A DNA stretch of 41,842 bases from Streptomyces himastatinicus ATCC 53653 (GTDB lineage Bacteria; Actinomycetota; Actinomycetes; Streptomycetales; Streptomycetaceae): contig NZ_GG657754.1 of assembly GCF_000158915.1 (NCBI RefSeq), forward strand, positions 6,624,381 through 6,666,222. Reading direction: 5' to 3'. Position 1 is the first letter of the stretch. Each line of letters opens with the position of its first letter. Below, one piece after another: positions 1 through 8,618 of the stretch. Made by a program: the position numbers and the translations under genes. Under the pieces are notes generated by a model. That model was not told the origin of the DNA. It made no database searches and saw nothing but the letters and a program-made list of their open reading frames with translations.

Positions 1-502
1 CCGGCCCGCCGGGAGGTCCGCACGGCATCGGCGGCGGCCGCCGCCCCACTCGTTCCATGAACGCACGGCGTAGCAGTTCGCTCTCCTCGAAGATGTCGAT
101 GTCGGCCGGGGCGCGCGGCTCCGGCTCCGGACGGGACAGCGGCTCCGGGCGGGACACCGGTTCCGGCCGGGGCAGCGGTTCCGGGCGGGGCGCCGGGACG
201 GCGGCGGGGCCGACCGGGCGGCCCCGGACCGCCTCGCGGGGGGTGAACCCCAGGTCGGTGAGGGCGCGGCCGGGGAACATATGGCGGAAGACGCGCTCGT
301 AGGCGTAGTTGGGGCAGCGGATCGCCCCCGACTCGACACGGCCGATGTAGCGCGCGTCGCAGGAGACCTGTTCGCCGATCTCGCGGGCCGCGCGCCGTAC
401 GGACGCCGCGAACTCGGCCGGTGAGAGCTGCCCGCGTAACAGCCGGAACGCGGTGTTCGGCCGCGGTGACGAGGATGAGGGGGATTCCGGAAGCGGCCTC
501 AT
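1..502 (-). CDS. HTH (XRE-like) regulator, C-terminus cut by window edge
   Basis: At least 167 residues are visible and the frame runs off the left edge. A helix-turn-helix-like segment sits at residues 25-65: an alpha-helical stretch with EIGEQVSCDARYIGRVESG, the usual layout of a Streptomyces Cro/C1-type DNA-binding domain. It is followed by a Pro/Arg/Glu linker with five RPEP units (about residues 107-132) and then the start of another domain (DIDIFEESELLRRAFMERVG). The ATG at 502-500 has a GGGAGGG ribosome site 6 bases upstream. Codon 22 is TTA, so translation probably needs the bldA tRNA. It is divergent from the small gene at 706. DNA-binding is inferred from the HTH; target unknown. 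Confidence 0.75.
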   Translation of the reverse strand, partial: MRPLPESPSSSSPRPNTAFRLLRGQLSPAEFAASVRRAAREIGEQVSCDARYIGRVESGAIRCPNYAYERVFRHMFPGRALTDLGFTPREAVRGRPVGPAAVPAPRPEPLPRPEPVSRPEPLSRPEPEPRAPADIDIFEESELLRRAFMERVGRRPPPMPCGPPGGP

Positions 503-705
503 ATGACCCTCCCTACGGTGCTGCCGTGTCGGCGGGGGAGAACCGTACCGGTTACGCCGTTCCCGACATTCGGATATTCCCGGCAATCAAGACGAAACGC
601 CCGCGATCTGCCATGAACTGCCATCCTTTACGGCGGCATTCGGCCGTAGCCGTTGACACTGCCGAGCGTTGAACCCTGTGCAACCCGATGAAGAGGGAGG
701 CCGGA

Positions 706-1101
706 GTGGATATCAGCCGCTCGCGGACGACTGCCCAACATCACCCGCGCCAGGACTGCGATCTGGTCACCGTCCCTGCCCGCCAGGGGCTGGAGGCGGT
801 GGACATCCTGCGCCGCGGCTGCGACGGCCTCGGCCCCGTGATGCACGACAACGCCTGCGACACCCTCGGCTTCCTGGTGCCGCCCGGCACCGCGGACGGC
901 TGGGACATGCCGGGCAGTGCCTGCACCGAGACGGCCGGGCGCGGCATGCGCATAAGCGACGGCGGCGCCGCGGGGCAGGGCGCCACCCACTGGCTGGTGC
1001 CGCCGGACGCCGCGTACAGCGGGGCCACCGACCCCGTGGAGCTGCGGGCCGCGCTGGGTGAGGCGGCCCGCACGATCGAGGCCGTCGACCGCTGTCAGTA
1101 G
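706..1101 (+). CDS. Conserved small protein of unknown function
   Basis: 131 residues from a GTG that follows GAGGGAGG by 5 bases. An in-frame ATG at 688 lies upstream of that ribosome site and is less likely. The protein is compact and soluble, with no signal peptide or membrane segment. It has a recognisable Streptomyces-type block (HDNACDTLGFLVPPGTADGW, then DMPGSACTETAGRGMRI) and ends in WLVPPD plus a helical tail. The pattern recalls the short proteins annotated as N-terminal bifunctional primase/polymerase-like, but I cannot confirm a catalytic set, so no function is claimed. It is divergent from an HTH gene 203 bases away, a common pairing for a regulator and its target. Confidence 0.7.
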   Translation: MDISRSRTTAQHHPRQDCDLVTVPARQGLEAVDILRRGCDGLGPVMHDNACDTLGFLVPPGTADGWDMPGSACTETAGRGMRISDGGAAGQGATHWLVPPDAAYSGATDPVELRAALGEAARTIEAVDRCQ

Positions 1102-1190
1102 CCCCAGGCCGGGGAAGCCCCTGGCCGGCATAGGCCCTGGTGGGCGGACCGGCAGCGTGGCTGTCGGTGGCCCGGCCCATACTGGGGCAC

Positions 1191-2084
1191 ATGGCGAAAG
1201 GCACGAAGAAGCGAGCGGCGGAGCGCGGGCGCGCGGCGGGCCGGGGGCGCACCCCCGAGCCGATCACCGCATCCGTCGACGGGGGCCTCGCCGAGCTGGT
1301 GCCGGACCGCGATCGCCCGCGCGGCTGGACGCTGCTGCTGGACGGCAAACCGCAGTCACACGTGGACCTGGACGACCCCACCCACCTCGACTTCGAGTAT
1401 CAGCGGCGGCTCGGCCACGCCGCCGATCTCGCCGCCCCGCCGGGGCGCCCGCTGCACGCCGTCCATCTGGGCGGCGGCGCCTTCACCCTGGCCCGCTACA
1501 TCGCGGCGACCCGGCCCCGCTCCACCCAGCAGATCGTCGAGATCGACACCGCGCTCGTCCAGTTCGTACGGCGCGAGCTGCCGCTCGATCCCGGCGACCG
1601 GATACGAGTGCGGGGCGCCGACGCCCGGGCCGGGCTCGCCAAGGTGCCCGAGGGCTGGGCCGATCTGATCATCGCGGACGTCTTCGGCGGGGCCCGCACC
1701 CCCGCGCACCTGACCAGCCTGGAGTTCCTGGCGGAGGCCCGCCGGGTGCTGCGCCCCGGCGGGCTGTACGCGGCGAACATCGCCGACGGCCCGCCGCTGG
1801 CCCATCTGCGCGCCCAGATCGCCACCGCCCGCGCCGCGTTCGCCGAGGTGTGCCTGTCCGCCGACCCCGCCGTGCTGCGCGGCCGCCGCTTCGGCAACGC
1901 CGTCCTGCTGGCCGCCGATCACGCGCTGCCGGTGGCCGAGCTGACCCGCCGCGCCGCCGGGGACCCGCACCCCGCCCGGGTCGAACACGGCCGCGCGCTC
2001 GCGGACTTCACCGGTGGCGCGGCCCCGGTCACCGACGCGACCGCCACGCGGTCCCCGGCGCCCCCGGCGGCCGTCTTCGACTGA
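1191..2084 (+). CDS. Spermidine-synthase-like SAM-dependent methyltransferase
   Basis: 297 residues from the ATG at 1191 (MAKGTKKRAAERG). It shows a class I SAM/dcSAM-binding fold of the spermidine synthase family: glycine-rich motif VHLGGGAFTLARYIAA (about residues 86-101), acidic EID after the second strand (about 109-111), DLIIADVFGG (about 158-167) and a typical RVLRPGGLYAANIADG strand (about 186-201). The N-terminus is basic, rich in Arg/Lys/Gly, and the C-terminus is an Ala/Pro tail. The polyamine-binding acidic residues are not clear, so it may be a methyltransferase-like protein of unknown substrate, as with many actinobacterial 'spermidine synthase' annotations. It is monocistronic. 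Confidence 0.8.
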   Translation: MAKGTKKRAAERGRAAGRGRTPEPITASVDGGLAELVPDRDRPRGWTLLLDGKPQSHVDLDDPTHLDFEYQRRLGHAADLAAPPGRPLHAVHLGGGAFTLARYIAATRPRSTQQIVEIDTALVQFVRRELPLDPGDRIRVRGADARAGLAKVPEGWADLIIADVFGGARTPAHLTSLEFLAEARRVLRPGGLYAANIADGPPLAHLRAQIATARAAFAEVCLSADPAVLRGRRFGNAVLLAADHALPVAELTRRAAGDPHPARVEHGRALADFTGGAAPVTDATATRSPAPPAAVFD

Positions 2085-2229
2085 CCTGGCCTCAGTTGTG
2101 TCTGCCCGATGTTCAAGCGGGACAGGAAAACTGTGCGTCTTGTGAAGATCTTTTCGTGAGTGCCGATACCGGCCGTTACGGTGGCGCGCGTACGACGACC
2201 CCCCACTTCCGTAGGCAGGGCAGGCACAC

Positions 2230-3408
2230 GTGATGAGCCGCAGGTACCGCCGCCGCACCATGAGCCGGAGCACGATGGCGATGGGCGCCACCGCCGCCGT
2301 CCTCGTGGCGGGCGGGGCGGCGTTCGCGCTGAGCAGCGCGGGGGGCGACGGCGGGGACATGGCAGGAACGGCACCGGACTTGGGCGCGGGCGCGGGAACG
2401 GGACCGGGGACCGGACCGGGCACCGCGCCGGGGACGACACCGGGCACGACGCCGGGGACGGAACCCGAGAAGACCCCGGGGAAGAAGCCGGGGAACGGAG
2501 CGGGGCAGGCCGCGGCCGCGCGCTTCGCCCCGTACATCGACACCTCGCTCCACGTCCCCTACGACATGGTGGGCACCGCGAAGAAGACCGGTGTCAAGGA
2601 GTTCACCCTCGGCTTCGTCTCCCCTGGCGGCGGCTGCACCCCCAAGTGGGGCGGCAGGACCGGGCTCGCTGCCGACAAGGTGGCCCGGCAGACGCAGGCG
2701 CTGCGCGCGGAGGGCGGCGACATACGGGTGTCTTTCGGCGGCCAGTCCGGGTCCGAACTGGCGCTGGCCTGCCCGTCGATGGACAAGCTGACCGCGGCGT
2801 ACAGCCAGGTCGTGGACCGGTTCAAGCTCACCAAGGTCGACTTCGACATCGAGGGCAAGGCGCTGGAGAACGCCGCGGCGAGCACCCGCCGGGCGCAGGC
2901 CATCGCCGCGCTCCAGAAGCAGAACCCGGGCCTGGACGTCTCGTTCACCCTGCCCGTGATGCCCACAGGCCTCACCCGGGACGGCGCCGAACTGGTCGCC
3001 GACGCCCGGAAGAACGGGGTGAAGGTCTCCGCCGTCAACATCATGGCCATGGACTACGGCAGCTCCTTCGACGGCGACATGGGCCGGTACGCGATCGACG
3101 CGGCCACCGCGACCCAGAAGCAGCTCAAGCGCGCCCTCGGGCTGGGCGACGCGGCGGCGTGGAAGACCGTCGGCGTCACCCCGATGATCGGCGTCAACGA
3201 CGTCAAGAACGAGATATTCACCGTCGACGACGCCACGGAGCTGGTGCGGTTCGCCCGGGCCAAGGGGCTGGGCAAGCTGTCGATGTGGTCCGCGACCCGC
3301 GACAAGCAGTGCGCGGGCGGCACCCAGGCCACGGCGTCGGCGATCTGTAGCTCGGTCGAGCAGGGCGCGCTCGCGTTCACCAAGGCGCTGGGCGGCTACC
3401 GGGGCTGA
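2230..3408 (+). CDS. Secreted or membrane-anchored GH18 chitinase-like protein
   Basis: 392 residues from GTG 2230; an ATG directly follows at 2233. A basic N-terminus and hydrophobic segment at about 15-35 form a signal or anchor, then a Gly-Thr-Pro linker (about 52-90), then a GH18 TIM-barrel domain. The strand-4 catalytic motif reads KVDFDIEG (D204, D206, E208), matching DxDxE with the Glu as proton donor. SFGGQSG (about 168-174), NIMAMDYG and the terminal MWSATRDKQC also fit bacterial GH18 chitinases/endoglycosidases. There is no carbohydrate-binding module. It converges on qcrB with only 6 bases between the stops. Substrate (chitin or another GlcNAc polymer) is inferred from the family. 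Confidence 0.85.
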   Translation: MMSRRYRRRTMSRSTMAMGATAAVLVAGGAAFALSSAGGDGGDMAGTAPDLGAGAGTGPGTGPGTAPGTTPGTTPGTEPEKTPGKKPGNGAGQAAAARFAPYIDTSLHVPYDMVGTAKKTGVKEFTLGFVSPGGGCTPKWGGRTGLAADKVARQTQALRAEGGDIRVSFGGQSGSELALACPSMDKLTAAYSQVVDRFKLTKVDFDIEGKALENAAASTRRAQAIAALQKQNPGLDVSFTLPVMPTGLTRDGAELVADARKNGVKVSAVNIMAMDYGSSFDGDMGRYAIDAATATQKQLKRALGLGDAAAWKTVGVTPMIGVNDVKNEIFTVDDATELVRFARAKGLGKLSMWSATRDKQCAGGTQATASAICSSVEQGALAFTKALGGYRG

Positions 3409-3414
3409 CACCCC

Positions 3415-5013
3415 CTAGTGGTGTTGGCTCTCCTGGTGCTCGCGGTACTCCTCGGCCGTCGGCTTGGCGATCTGGCCGCCGTCGCCGAAGTAGAACTGGG
3501 ACAGCCGCGCCCGCAGCCGCTCCTTGCGGGTCAGCTTCCGTTCGACCCCGGCCCCGTCCACGGCCGGTGGCAGCTCCAGGGGCTCGTACTGCTCGTAGGC
3601 CGTCAGCGTGTACCGCTCGCCCGGTGGCAGCGGCTCGTGCACCTCGATGTACTCGCCGTGCGGCAGCCGCTGGATGATGCCGGTCTCGCGGCCGTGCAGC
3701 ACCTTGTCGCGGTCGCGCCGCTGCAACCCGAGACAGACCCGTCGGGTGATGGCGAACACCACGAGCGGCACCACGAAGAAGCCGATCCGGCCGGCCCAGG
3801 TGATCGCGTTGATCGACAGATGGAAGTGGGTCGCGAAGAGGTCGTTGCCGCCGCCGACCAGCAGGACCGTGTACAGGGCGATCCAGGCGGCGCCGAAGGC
3901 GGTGCGGGTGGGGGCGTTGCGCGGGCGCTGGTTGAGATGGTGTTCGCGCTTGTCGCCGGTGATCCACGCTTCGAGGAACGGATAGAGCCAGATGGCGAGC
4001 AGCACCATCGGGAAGACCACCAGGGGGATGAAGACACCGAGGACCAGGGTGTGGCCCCAGAGGTTGATCTCCCAGCCCGGCATCAGCCGGATCAGCCCCT
4101 CGGAGTAGCCCATGTACCAGTCGGGCTGGGCGTCGGTGGAGACCTGGTCGGGCCGGTAGGGGCCGTACATCCAGATCGGATTGATCTGGGCGATGCCCGC
4201 CATCAGGGTGGTGACGCCGAAGACGAGGAAGAAGAACCCGCCGGATTTGGCGACATAGACCGGCCACAGCGGGGGACCCACGATATTCATGTTCTTCTTG
4301 CCGGGCCCGGGCTCATGGGTGTGCTTGTGATAGACGAGCAGAATCATATGGAGGGCCAGCAGGCCGAGCATGATACCGGGGATGAGCAGGACGTGGAGGG
4401 TGAAGAGCCGGGAGATGACGATCGTCCCGGGGAACTCTCCGCCGAAGAAGAAGAACGACAGATACGTGCCGACGATCGGAACCGACAGCATCGCGCCCTC
4501 CATGAAGCGCAGCCCGGTGCCGGACAGCAGGTCGTCGGGGAGCGAATAGCCCATGAAGCCGTCGAACATGCCGAGAATCAGCAGTCCGGCGCCGGAGAGC
4601 CAGTTGATTTCGCGCGGCTTGCGGAAGACGCCGTTGAAGAACGTGCGCATCATATGGGCGATCATGCTCGCGATGAAGAGCACGGCCGCCCAGTGGTGGA
4701 TCTGCCGCATGAGCAGGCCGCCGCGCACATCGAAGCTGATGTCCATCGTGGACTCGAACGCCTGGGACATGCGGATGCCGTTGAGCGGCTCGTAGCGGCC
4801 GTGGTAGACCACCTCGTTCATCGCGGGCTCGAAGAACAAGGTGAGATAGACGCCCGTCAGAATGATGATGACGAACGTGTACAGGGCGATCTCACCGATC
4901 AGGAAGGACCAGTGGTCGGGGAAGACCTTCCGCAGATTGGCCTTGGCCATCTTGAAGAGGCCGACCCGCCCGTCGAACCATTCGGCAAGTGCCTCGCCCT
5001 TTGCTTTGCTCAT
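3415..5013 (-). CDS. qcrB: Cytochrome b subunit of a cytochrome bc1 complex (QcrB-type), solitary paralogue
   Basis: 532 residues, close to full-length actinobacterial QcrB. The N-terminal half has the four-helix cytochrome b core with paired haem ligands on two helices (H106 or H107 with H120; H207 with H222). The Qo-site motif is PDWY (297-300) in place of the mitochondrial PEWY, as expected for actinobacteria. A hydrophilic C-terminal tail of about 120 residues is typical of the bcc-aa3 supercomplex subunit. It would oxidise menaquinol in the plasma membrane. The cytochrome cc (qcrC) and Rieske (qcrA) genes that normally precede it are absent here, so it is probably a second copy. The ATG at 5013 has only a weak GAG ribosome site. 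Confidence 0.9.
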   Translation of the reverse strand: MSKAKGEALAEWFDGRVGLFKMAKANLRKVFPDHWSFLIGEIALYTFVIIILTGVYLTLFFEPAMNEVVYHGRYEPLNGIRMSQAFESTMDISFDVRGGLLMRQIHHWAAVLFIASMIAHMMRTFFNGVFRKPREINWLSGAGLLILGMFDGFMGYSLPDDLLSGTGLRFMEGAMLSVPIVGTYLSFFFFGGEFPGTIVISRLFTLHVLLIPGIMLGLLALHMILLVYHKHTHEPGPGKKNMNIVGPPLWPVYVAKSGGFFFLVFGVTTLMAGIAQINPIWMYGPYRPDQVSTDAQPDWYMGYSEGLIRLMPGWEINLWGHTLVLGVFIPLVVFPMVLLAIWLYPFLEAWITGDKREHHLNQRPRNAPTRTAFGAAWIALYTVLLVGGGNDLFATHFHLSINAITWAGRIGFFVVPLVVFAITRRVCLGLQRRDRDKVLHGRETGIIQRLPHGEYIEVHEPLPPGERYTLTAYEQYEPLELPPAVDGAGVERKLTRKERLRARLSQFYFGDGGQIAKPTAEEYREHQESQHH

Positions 5014-5106
5014 ATCTCATGCATTTACCAGCACCGTCCGCCGTCCGCCCTGTCGGCCGGGCGTGTGGCCCATGCCGTAATCCATTCGGGGTATTCGGGG
5101 GAGGGA

Positions 5107-5142
5107 GCGGCTCCGCCCACCCCCCAGGTTGGGCGGAGCCGC
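5107..5142 (-). terminator. Hairpin terminator downstream of bglC
   Basis: A perfect 13-bp inverted repeat (GCGGCTCCGCCCA at 5107-5119 with its complement at 5130-5142) has a 10-base loop and starts 26 bases past the bglC stop. There is no U-tract on the bglC side. On the plus side it is followed by tctttgttt, so it may also work in that direction. Confidence 0.75.
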
Positions 5143-5167
5143 GGTCTTTGTTTCGCTCCGGACGTGG

Positions 5168-6574
5168 CTACGCCTCCGGCAGCTCTCCGGTGCGGGCGAC
5201 CTCCGCGTACCAGCGGGCGCTGGACTTGGGGACGCGGGCCTGGGTGGGGTAGTCGACGTAGACCGCGCCGAAGCGCTTGCTGTACCCGTACGCCCATTCG
5301 AAGTTGTCCATCAGCGACCACAGGAAGTAGCCGCGCAGATCGGCGCCGTCCGCGATGGCCCGGTGGGCGGTGGCCAGGTGGGCGCGCAGGTACTCGATCC
5401 GCTCCGGGTCGTGGACCTGGCCGTCCGCGTCCGGCTTGTCGTCGTACGCGGCGCCGTTCTCGGTGATGTAGAGCGGCACGCCCGGCGCCTCACGGGTGTA
5501 GCGCATCAGCAGCTCGTGCAGCCCGGTCGGGTCGACGGTCCAGCCCATCTCGGTGCGGTCGCCCGGCGTCTGGTGGAACGCGACCCGCTCGGAGCCCGGC
5601 CAGGGGGAGTGGGCGCTGGCGCCGTGGCCGTCGTGGCGGGCGGCCCGGGCCCCGTTGTCGGTGGCGGCTGATACCAATGAGGGCGTGTAGTAGTTGATGC
5701 CGAGCGCGTCGAGGGGGTGCTTGATGACGGCCAGGTCGCCATCGCGGACGAAGGACCAGTCGGTGATAGCCGCCGTGTCCTCGATGAGGTCGCTCGGATA
5801 CGCGCCGCGCAGCAGCGGCCCGCTGAACACCCGGTTGGCCAGCGCGTCGATACGGCGCTGAGCGTCCAGGTCGGCGGGGTCCTGGGTGAGCGGGCGGACC
5901 ACGGCCGGGTTGAGACTGATGGCGATCTGGGCGCGGGCCGGGAGGGCGGCCCGCAGCGCCTGCGCGCCGAGGCCATGGGCCAGGTTGAGGTGGTGGGCGG
6001 CGCGCAGCGGGGCGAGCCGTTCGGTGCGGCCCGGGGCGTGCACCCCGGAGCCGTAGCCCAGGAAGGCGCTGCACCAGGGCTCGTTGAGGGTGGTCCAGTA
6101 CTCGACGCGGTCGCCCAGCGCCTCCGCGACGATCCCGGCGTACTCGGCGTACCGCTCGGCCGTCTCGCGTTCCGGCCAGCCACCGGTGTTCTCCAGCTCC
6201 TGGGGGAGGTCCCAGTGGTAGAGGGTCAGCACCGGCTGGATCCCGGCGGACAGCAGCTCGTCCACCAGGCCGCGGTAGAAGTCCAGCCCGCGCTGCACGG
6301 CGGGCCCGCGGCCGGTGGGCTGGACGCGTGACCAGGAGACGGAGAAGCGGTACGCCGCCAGGTTGAGGTCGGCCATGAGCCGGATGTCCTCGCGGAAGCG
6401 GTGGTAGTGGTCGACCGCGACATCGCCGGTGTCGCCGCCGAGCACCTTGCCGGGAGTGTGGCTGAAGGTGTCCCAGATGGACGGGGTGCGGCCGTCCTCC
6501 TGCGCGGCGCCCTCGATCTGATAGGCCGCGGCGGCCGCGCCCCACAGGAATCCGGGCGGGAAGGAAAGGGTCAT
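5168..6574 (-). CDS. bglC: GH1 beta-glucosidase (BglC-type, intracellular cellobiose hydrolysis)
   Basis: 468 residues with no signal peptide, a complete GH1 (beta/alpha)8 enzyme. The acid/base Glu is in TLNEPW (E165), the nucleophile in ITENG (E372), and the N-terminal [15 protein letters not shown] sugar-binding signature is intact. It hydrolyses imported cellobiose and cello-oligosaccharides to glucose in the cytoplasm. It lies 94 bases after cebG in the same direction, completing cebEFG-bglC. A CebR-type palindrome ends exactly at its start codon, and its GGGAG half doubles as the ribosome site, so local repression is expected. In plant-pathogenic streptomycetes the same gene also tunes the cello-oligosaccharide signal. 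Confidence 0.95.
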   Translation of the reverse strand: MTLSFPPGFLWGAAAAAYQIEGAAQEDGRTPSIWDTFSHTPGKVLGGDTGDVAVDHYHRFREDIRLMADLNLAAYRFSVSWSRVQPTGRGPAVQRGLDFYRGLVDELLSAGIQPVLTLYHWDLPQELENTGGWPERETAERYAEYAGIVAEALGDRVEYWTTLNEPWCSAFLGYGSGVHAPGRTERLAPLRAAHHLNLAHGLGAQALRAALPARAQIAISLNPAVVRPLTQDPADLDAQRRIDALANRVFSGPLLRGAYPSDLIEDTAAITDWSFVRDGDLAVIKHPLDALGINYYTPSLVSAATDNGARAARHDGHGASAHSPWPGSERVAFHQTPGDRTEMGWTVDPTGLHELLMRYTREAPGVPLYITENGAAYDDKPDADGQVHDPERIEYLRAHLATAHRAIADGADLRGYFLWSLMDNFEWAYGYSKRFGAVYVDYPTQARVPKSSARWYAEVARTGELPEA

Positions 6575-6587
6575 GGAAGCGCTCCCA
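6574..6587. promoter_or_regulatory. CebR-type operator at the bglC start (13/14 match)
   Basis: TGGAAGCGCTCCCA differs at one base from the palindrome TGGGAGCGCTCCCA. It abuts the bglC ATG. Read on the minus strand it supplies GGGAG, 7 bases before the start, so the operator and the Shine-Dalgarno site overlap. Confidence 0.85.
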
Positions 6588-6668
6588 TTCGAGGGTGAGG
6601 GTGTGGGGAGGGACGAGGAGAGGGAGGCGATGGCGGTACGGGCGGTGCCGGCGGCGCGGGCGGGCGGC

Positions 6669-7574
6669 TCAGCCCTTGACCGCGCCCTGCATGATGCCTC
6701 CCACGATCTGCTTGCCGAAGAGCACGAACGCGATCAGCAGCGGCAGGGTGCCGAGCAGCGCCCCCGCCATGATCACCGACTGGTCGGGGACATAGCCGCG
6801 GCCCAGTCCGTTCAGAGCGACCTGGACGGTGGGGTTGCCGGTCTGGGTGAGCGCGATGATCGGCCAGAAGAAGTCGTTCCACGCCTGGACGAAGGTGAGC
6901 ATCCCCAGCACGGCCATGGCCGGGCGGGCCGCGGGGAAGACCACGTGCCAGATGATGCGCAGGCTGCTGGCGCCGTCCACCCGGGCCGCCTCGATCAGCT
7001 CCGTCGGCAGCGCCTGGCTGAGGTACTGCCGCATGAAGAACACGCCGAAGGCGGTCACCAGCGTCGGCAGGATGACGGCCTGGAGCTGGTCGGTCCACTC
7101 CAGCTTGGCGACCACCATGTACAGCGGCACCACGCTGAGCTGGGGCGGCACCATCATCGTCCCGATGGTGAGCATCAGCAGCAGGTTCTTGAAGCGGAAG
7201 CGCAGCTTGGCGAAGGCGAAGCCGGCGATGGTCGAGAACAGCACGGTTCCGACCGCGATGGTCCCGGCCACCACGGCCGTGTTCAGCAGCGCCGCGCCCA
7301 TGTTGGCGTCGTTCCACGCCACATCGAGGTTGTGGAACAGGTTCCCGCCGAACCAGAACGGCGGCGGGGTCTCGGCGAGCCGGGTGTTGGTGCGGGAGGC
7401 GGCGATGGCGGTCCACACCAGCGGGAAGAGCGAGCCGATGGTGAACAGGATCAGCACGGCGTAGGTGATCTTCCCGCCGTGCAGCTGCCTGCCCGCGCGG
7501 TTACGGCCCTTCCGCCCGGCCGGGGGCGGTGCGGGCGGTGCGGTCGCCGGTCGGGAAGACACGGTGGCGGTCAT
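6669..7574 (-). CDS. cebG: Cello-oligosaccharide ABC transporter permease CebG
   Basis: 301 residues with six predicted membrane helices in the MalG/CUT1 fold. The cytoplasmic EAA loop that contacts the ATPase reads [20 protein letters not shown]. It has a hydrophilic N-terminus of about 33 residues and ends [15 protein letters not shown], typical of CUT1 inner-membrane subunits. It pairs with CebF to form the channel. The ATPase (MsiK in Streptomyces, shared by several sugar importers) is not encoded in the window. It follows cebF by 18 bases. Confidence 0.93.
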   Translation of the reverse strand: MTATVSSRPATAPPAPPPAGRKGRNRAGRQLHGGKITYAVLILFTIGSLFPLVWTAIAASRTNTRLAETPPPFWFGGNLFHNLDVAWNDANMGAALLNTAVVAGTIAVGTVLFSTIAGFAFAKLRFRFKNLLLMLTIGTMMVPPQLSVVPLYMVVAKLEWTDQLQAVILPTLVTAFGVFFMRQYLSQALPTELIEAARVDGASSLRIIWHVVFPAARPAMAVLGMLTFVQAWNDFFWPIIALTQTGNPTVQVALNGLGRGYVPDQSVIMAGALLGTLPLLIAFVLFGKQIVGGIMQGAVKG

Positions 7575-7592
7575 GGTGGTCCCTCGTCTCCC

Positions 7593-8618
7593 TCACTGGC
7601 TCTTCCGCAGCCGTCGCTGCACCAGCCAGTTGGCCGCGGCGATCAGCAGCAGGATCAGGAACATGGTCCAGGCGATGGCCGAGGCCCGGCCGAGGTGGAG
7701 GTTCACCCAGCCCTGCTCGTACAGGTACAGGCCCAGCGTCTGGAATTGGTGGTCGCCCCCGCCGGTCGCGCCCGCGCTGCCGTTGAACAGCAGGGGCTCG
7801 CCGAAGAGCTGGGTCGCCCCGATCGTGGACACCACGACGGTGAACAGGATGGTGGGCCGCAGCGAGGGGATCGTGACATGGATGAACTGCTGCCAGCGCG
7901 AGGCCCCGTCGAGCGACGCCGACTCGTACAGATCGTGCGGCACGGCCTGCATGGCGGCCAGGTAGATCAGCGCGTTGTAGCCGGTCCAGCGCCAGATGAC
8001 GATCGTGGAGACGGCGAACTGGGAGGTCCAGGTGCCGTTCTGCCAGTCGATCTTGTCGATGCCGATCGAGCCCAGCGCCCAGTTGATCATTCCGTAGTCG
8101 CGCCCGAAGAGCAGCACGAACACCAGCGTCGCGGCGGCCACGGAGGTGGCGTACGGAGTGAGGACGGCGACCCGGAAGAACATCGAGCCGCGCAGCTTGT
8201 AGTTGAGCAGATGCGCCAGCCCGAGGGCCATCAGCAGCTGCGGCACGGTGGAGATCAGCCCGATGGTGAACGTGTTCTGGAGCGCGTTCCAGAAGAACTC
8301 GTCCTCCCACAGCCGGGAGAAGTTCCGCATCCCGACCCACTCCATATGGGTGGGGTCGGTCAGCTCCACGCGGTGCAGCGCGGACCAGCCCGTGTACAGC
8401 AGCGGGAAGAGCCCGAAGGCGGCGAAGAAGAGGAAGAACGGGGCGACGAACGCGTACGGGCTCCACTTGACGTCCCAGTGGTGGCGGCGGGAGCGCCAGG
8501 CGCGCCGCCGCTGCTCCTTGGGATCGAGGGGCGCCGCCGAGGCGGCGCGGCGCGGGGCCGCGCCCCCCTGCCCTGCGGGGGGCGCGGCAGTACCGGAGGT
8601 GGTGGACATCCGGGTCAC
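7593..8618 (-). CDS. cebF: Cello-oligosaccharide ABC transporter permease CebF
   Basis: 341 residues from a GTG (8618) whose GTGA overlaps the cebE stop; an ATG three codons later (8609) is the alternative. A long Ala/Arg-rich cytoplasmic N-terminus of about 50 residues is followed by six membrane helices and the EAA-type loop ESASLDGASRWQQFIHVTIP. This is a MalF/CUT1-type permease. The overlap implies translational coupling with the binding protein gene. Confidence 0.93.
   Translation of the reverse strand: MTRMSTTSGTAAPPAGQGGAAPRRAASAAPLDPKEQRRRAWRSRRHHWDVKWSPYAFVAPFFLFFAAFGLFPLLYTGWSALHRVELTDPTHMEWVGMRNFSRLWEDEFFWNALQNTFTIGLISTVPQLLMALGLAHLLNYKLRGSMFFRVAVLTPYATSVAAATLVFVLLFGRDYGMINWALGSIGIDKIDWQNGTWTSQFAVSTIVIWRWTGYNALIYLAAMQAVPHDLYESASLDGASRWQQFIHVTIPSLRPTILFTVVVSTIGATQLFGEPLLFNGSAGATGGGDHQFQTLGLYLYEQGWVNLHLGRASAIAWTMFLILLLIAAANWLVQRRLRKSQ

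Noticed and set aside
2380..2500. GC-rich repeat region in the chitinase gene as a noncoding repeat
   Set aside because: It encodes the Gly-Thr-Pro linker in frame.
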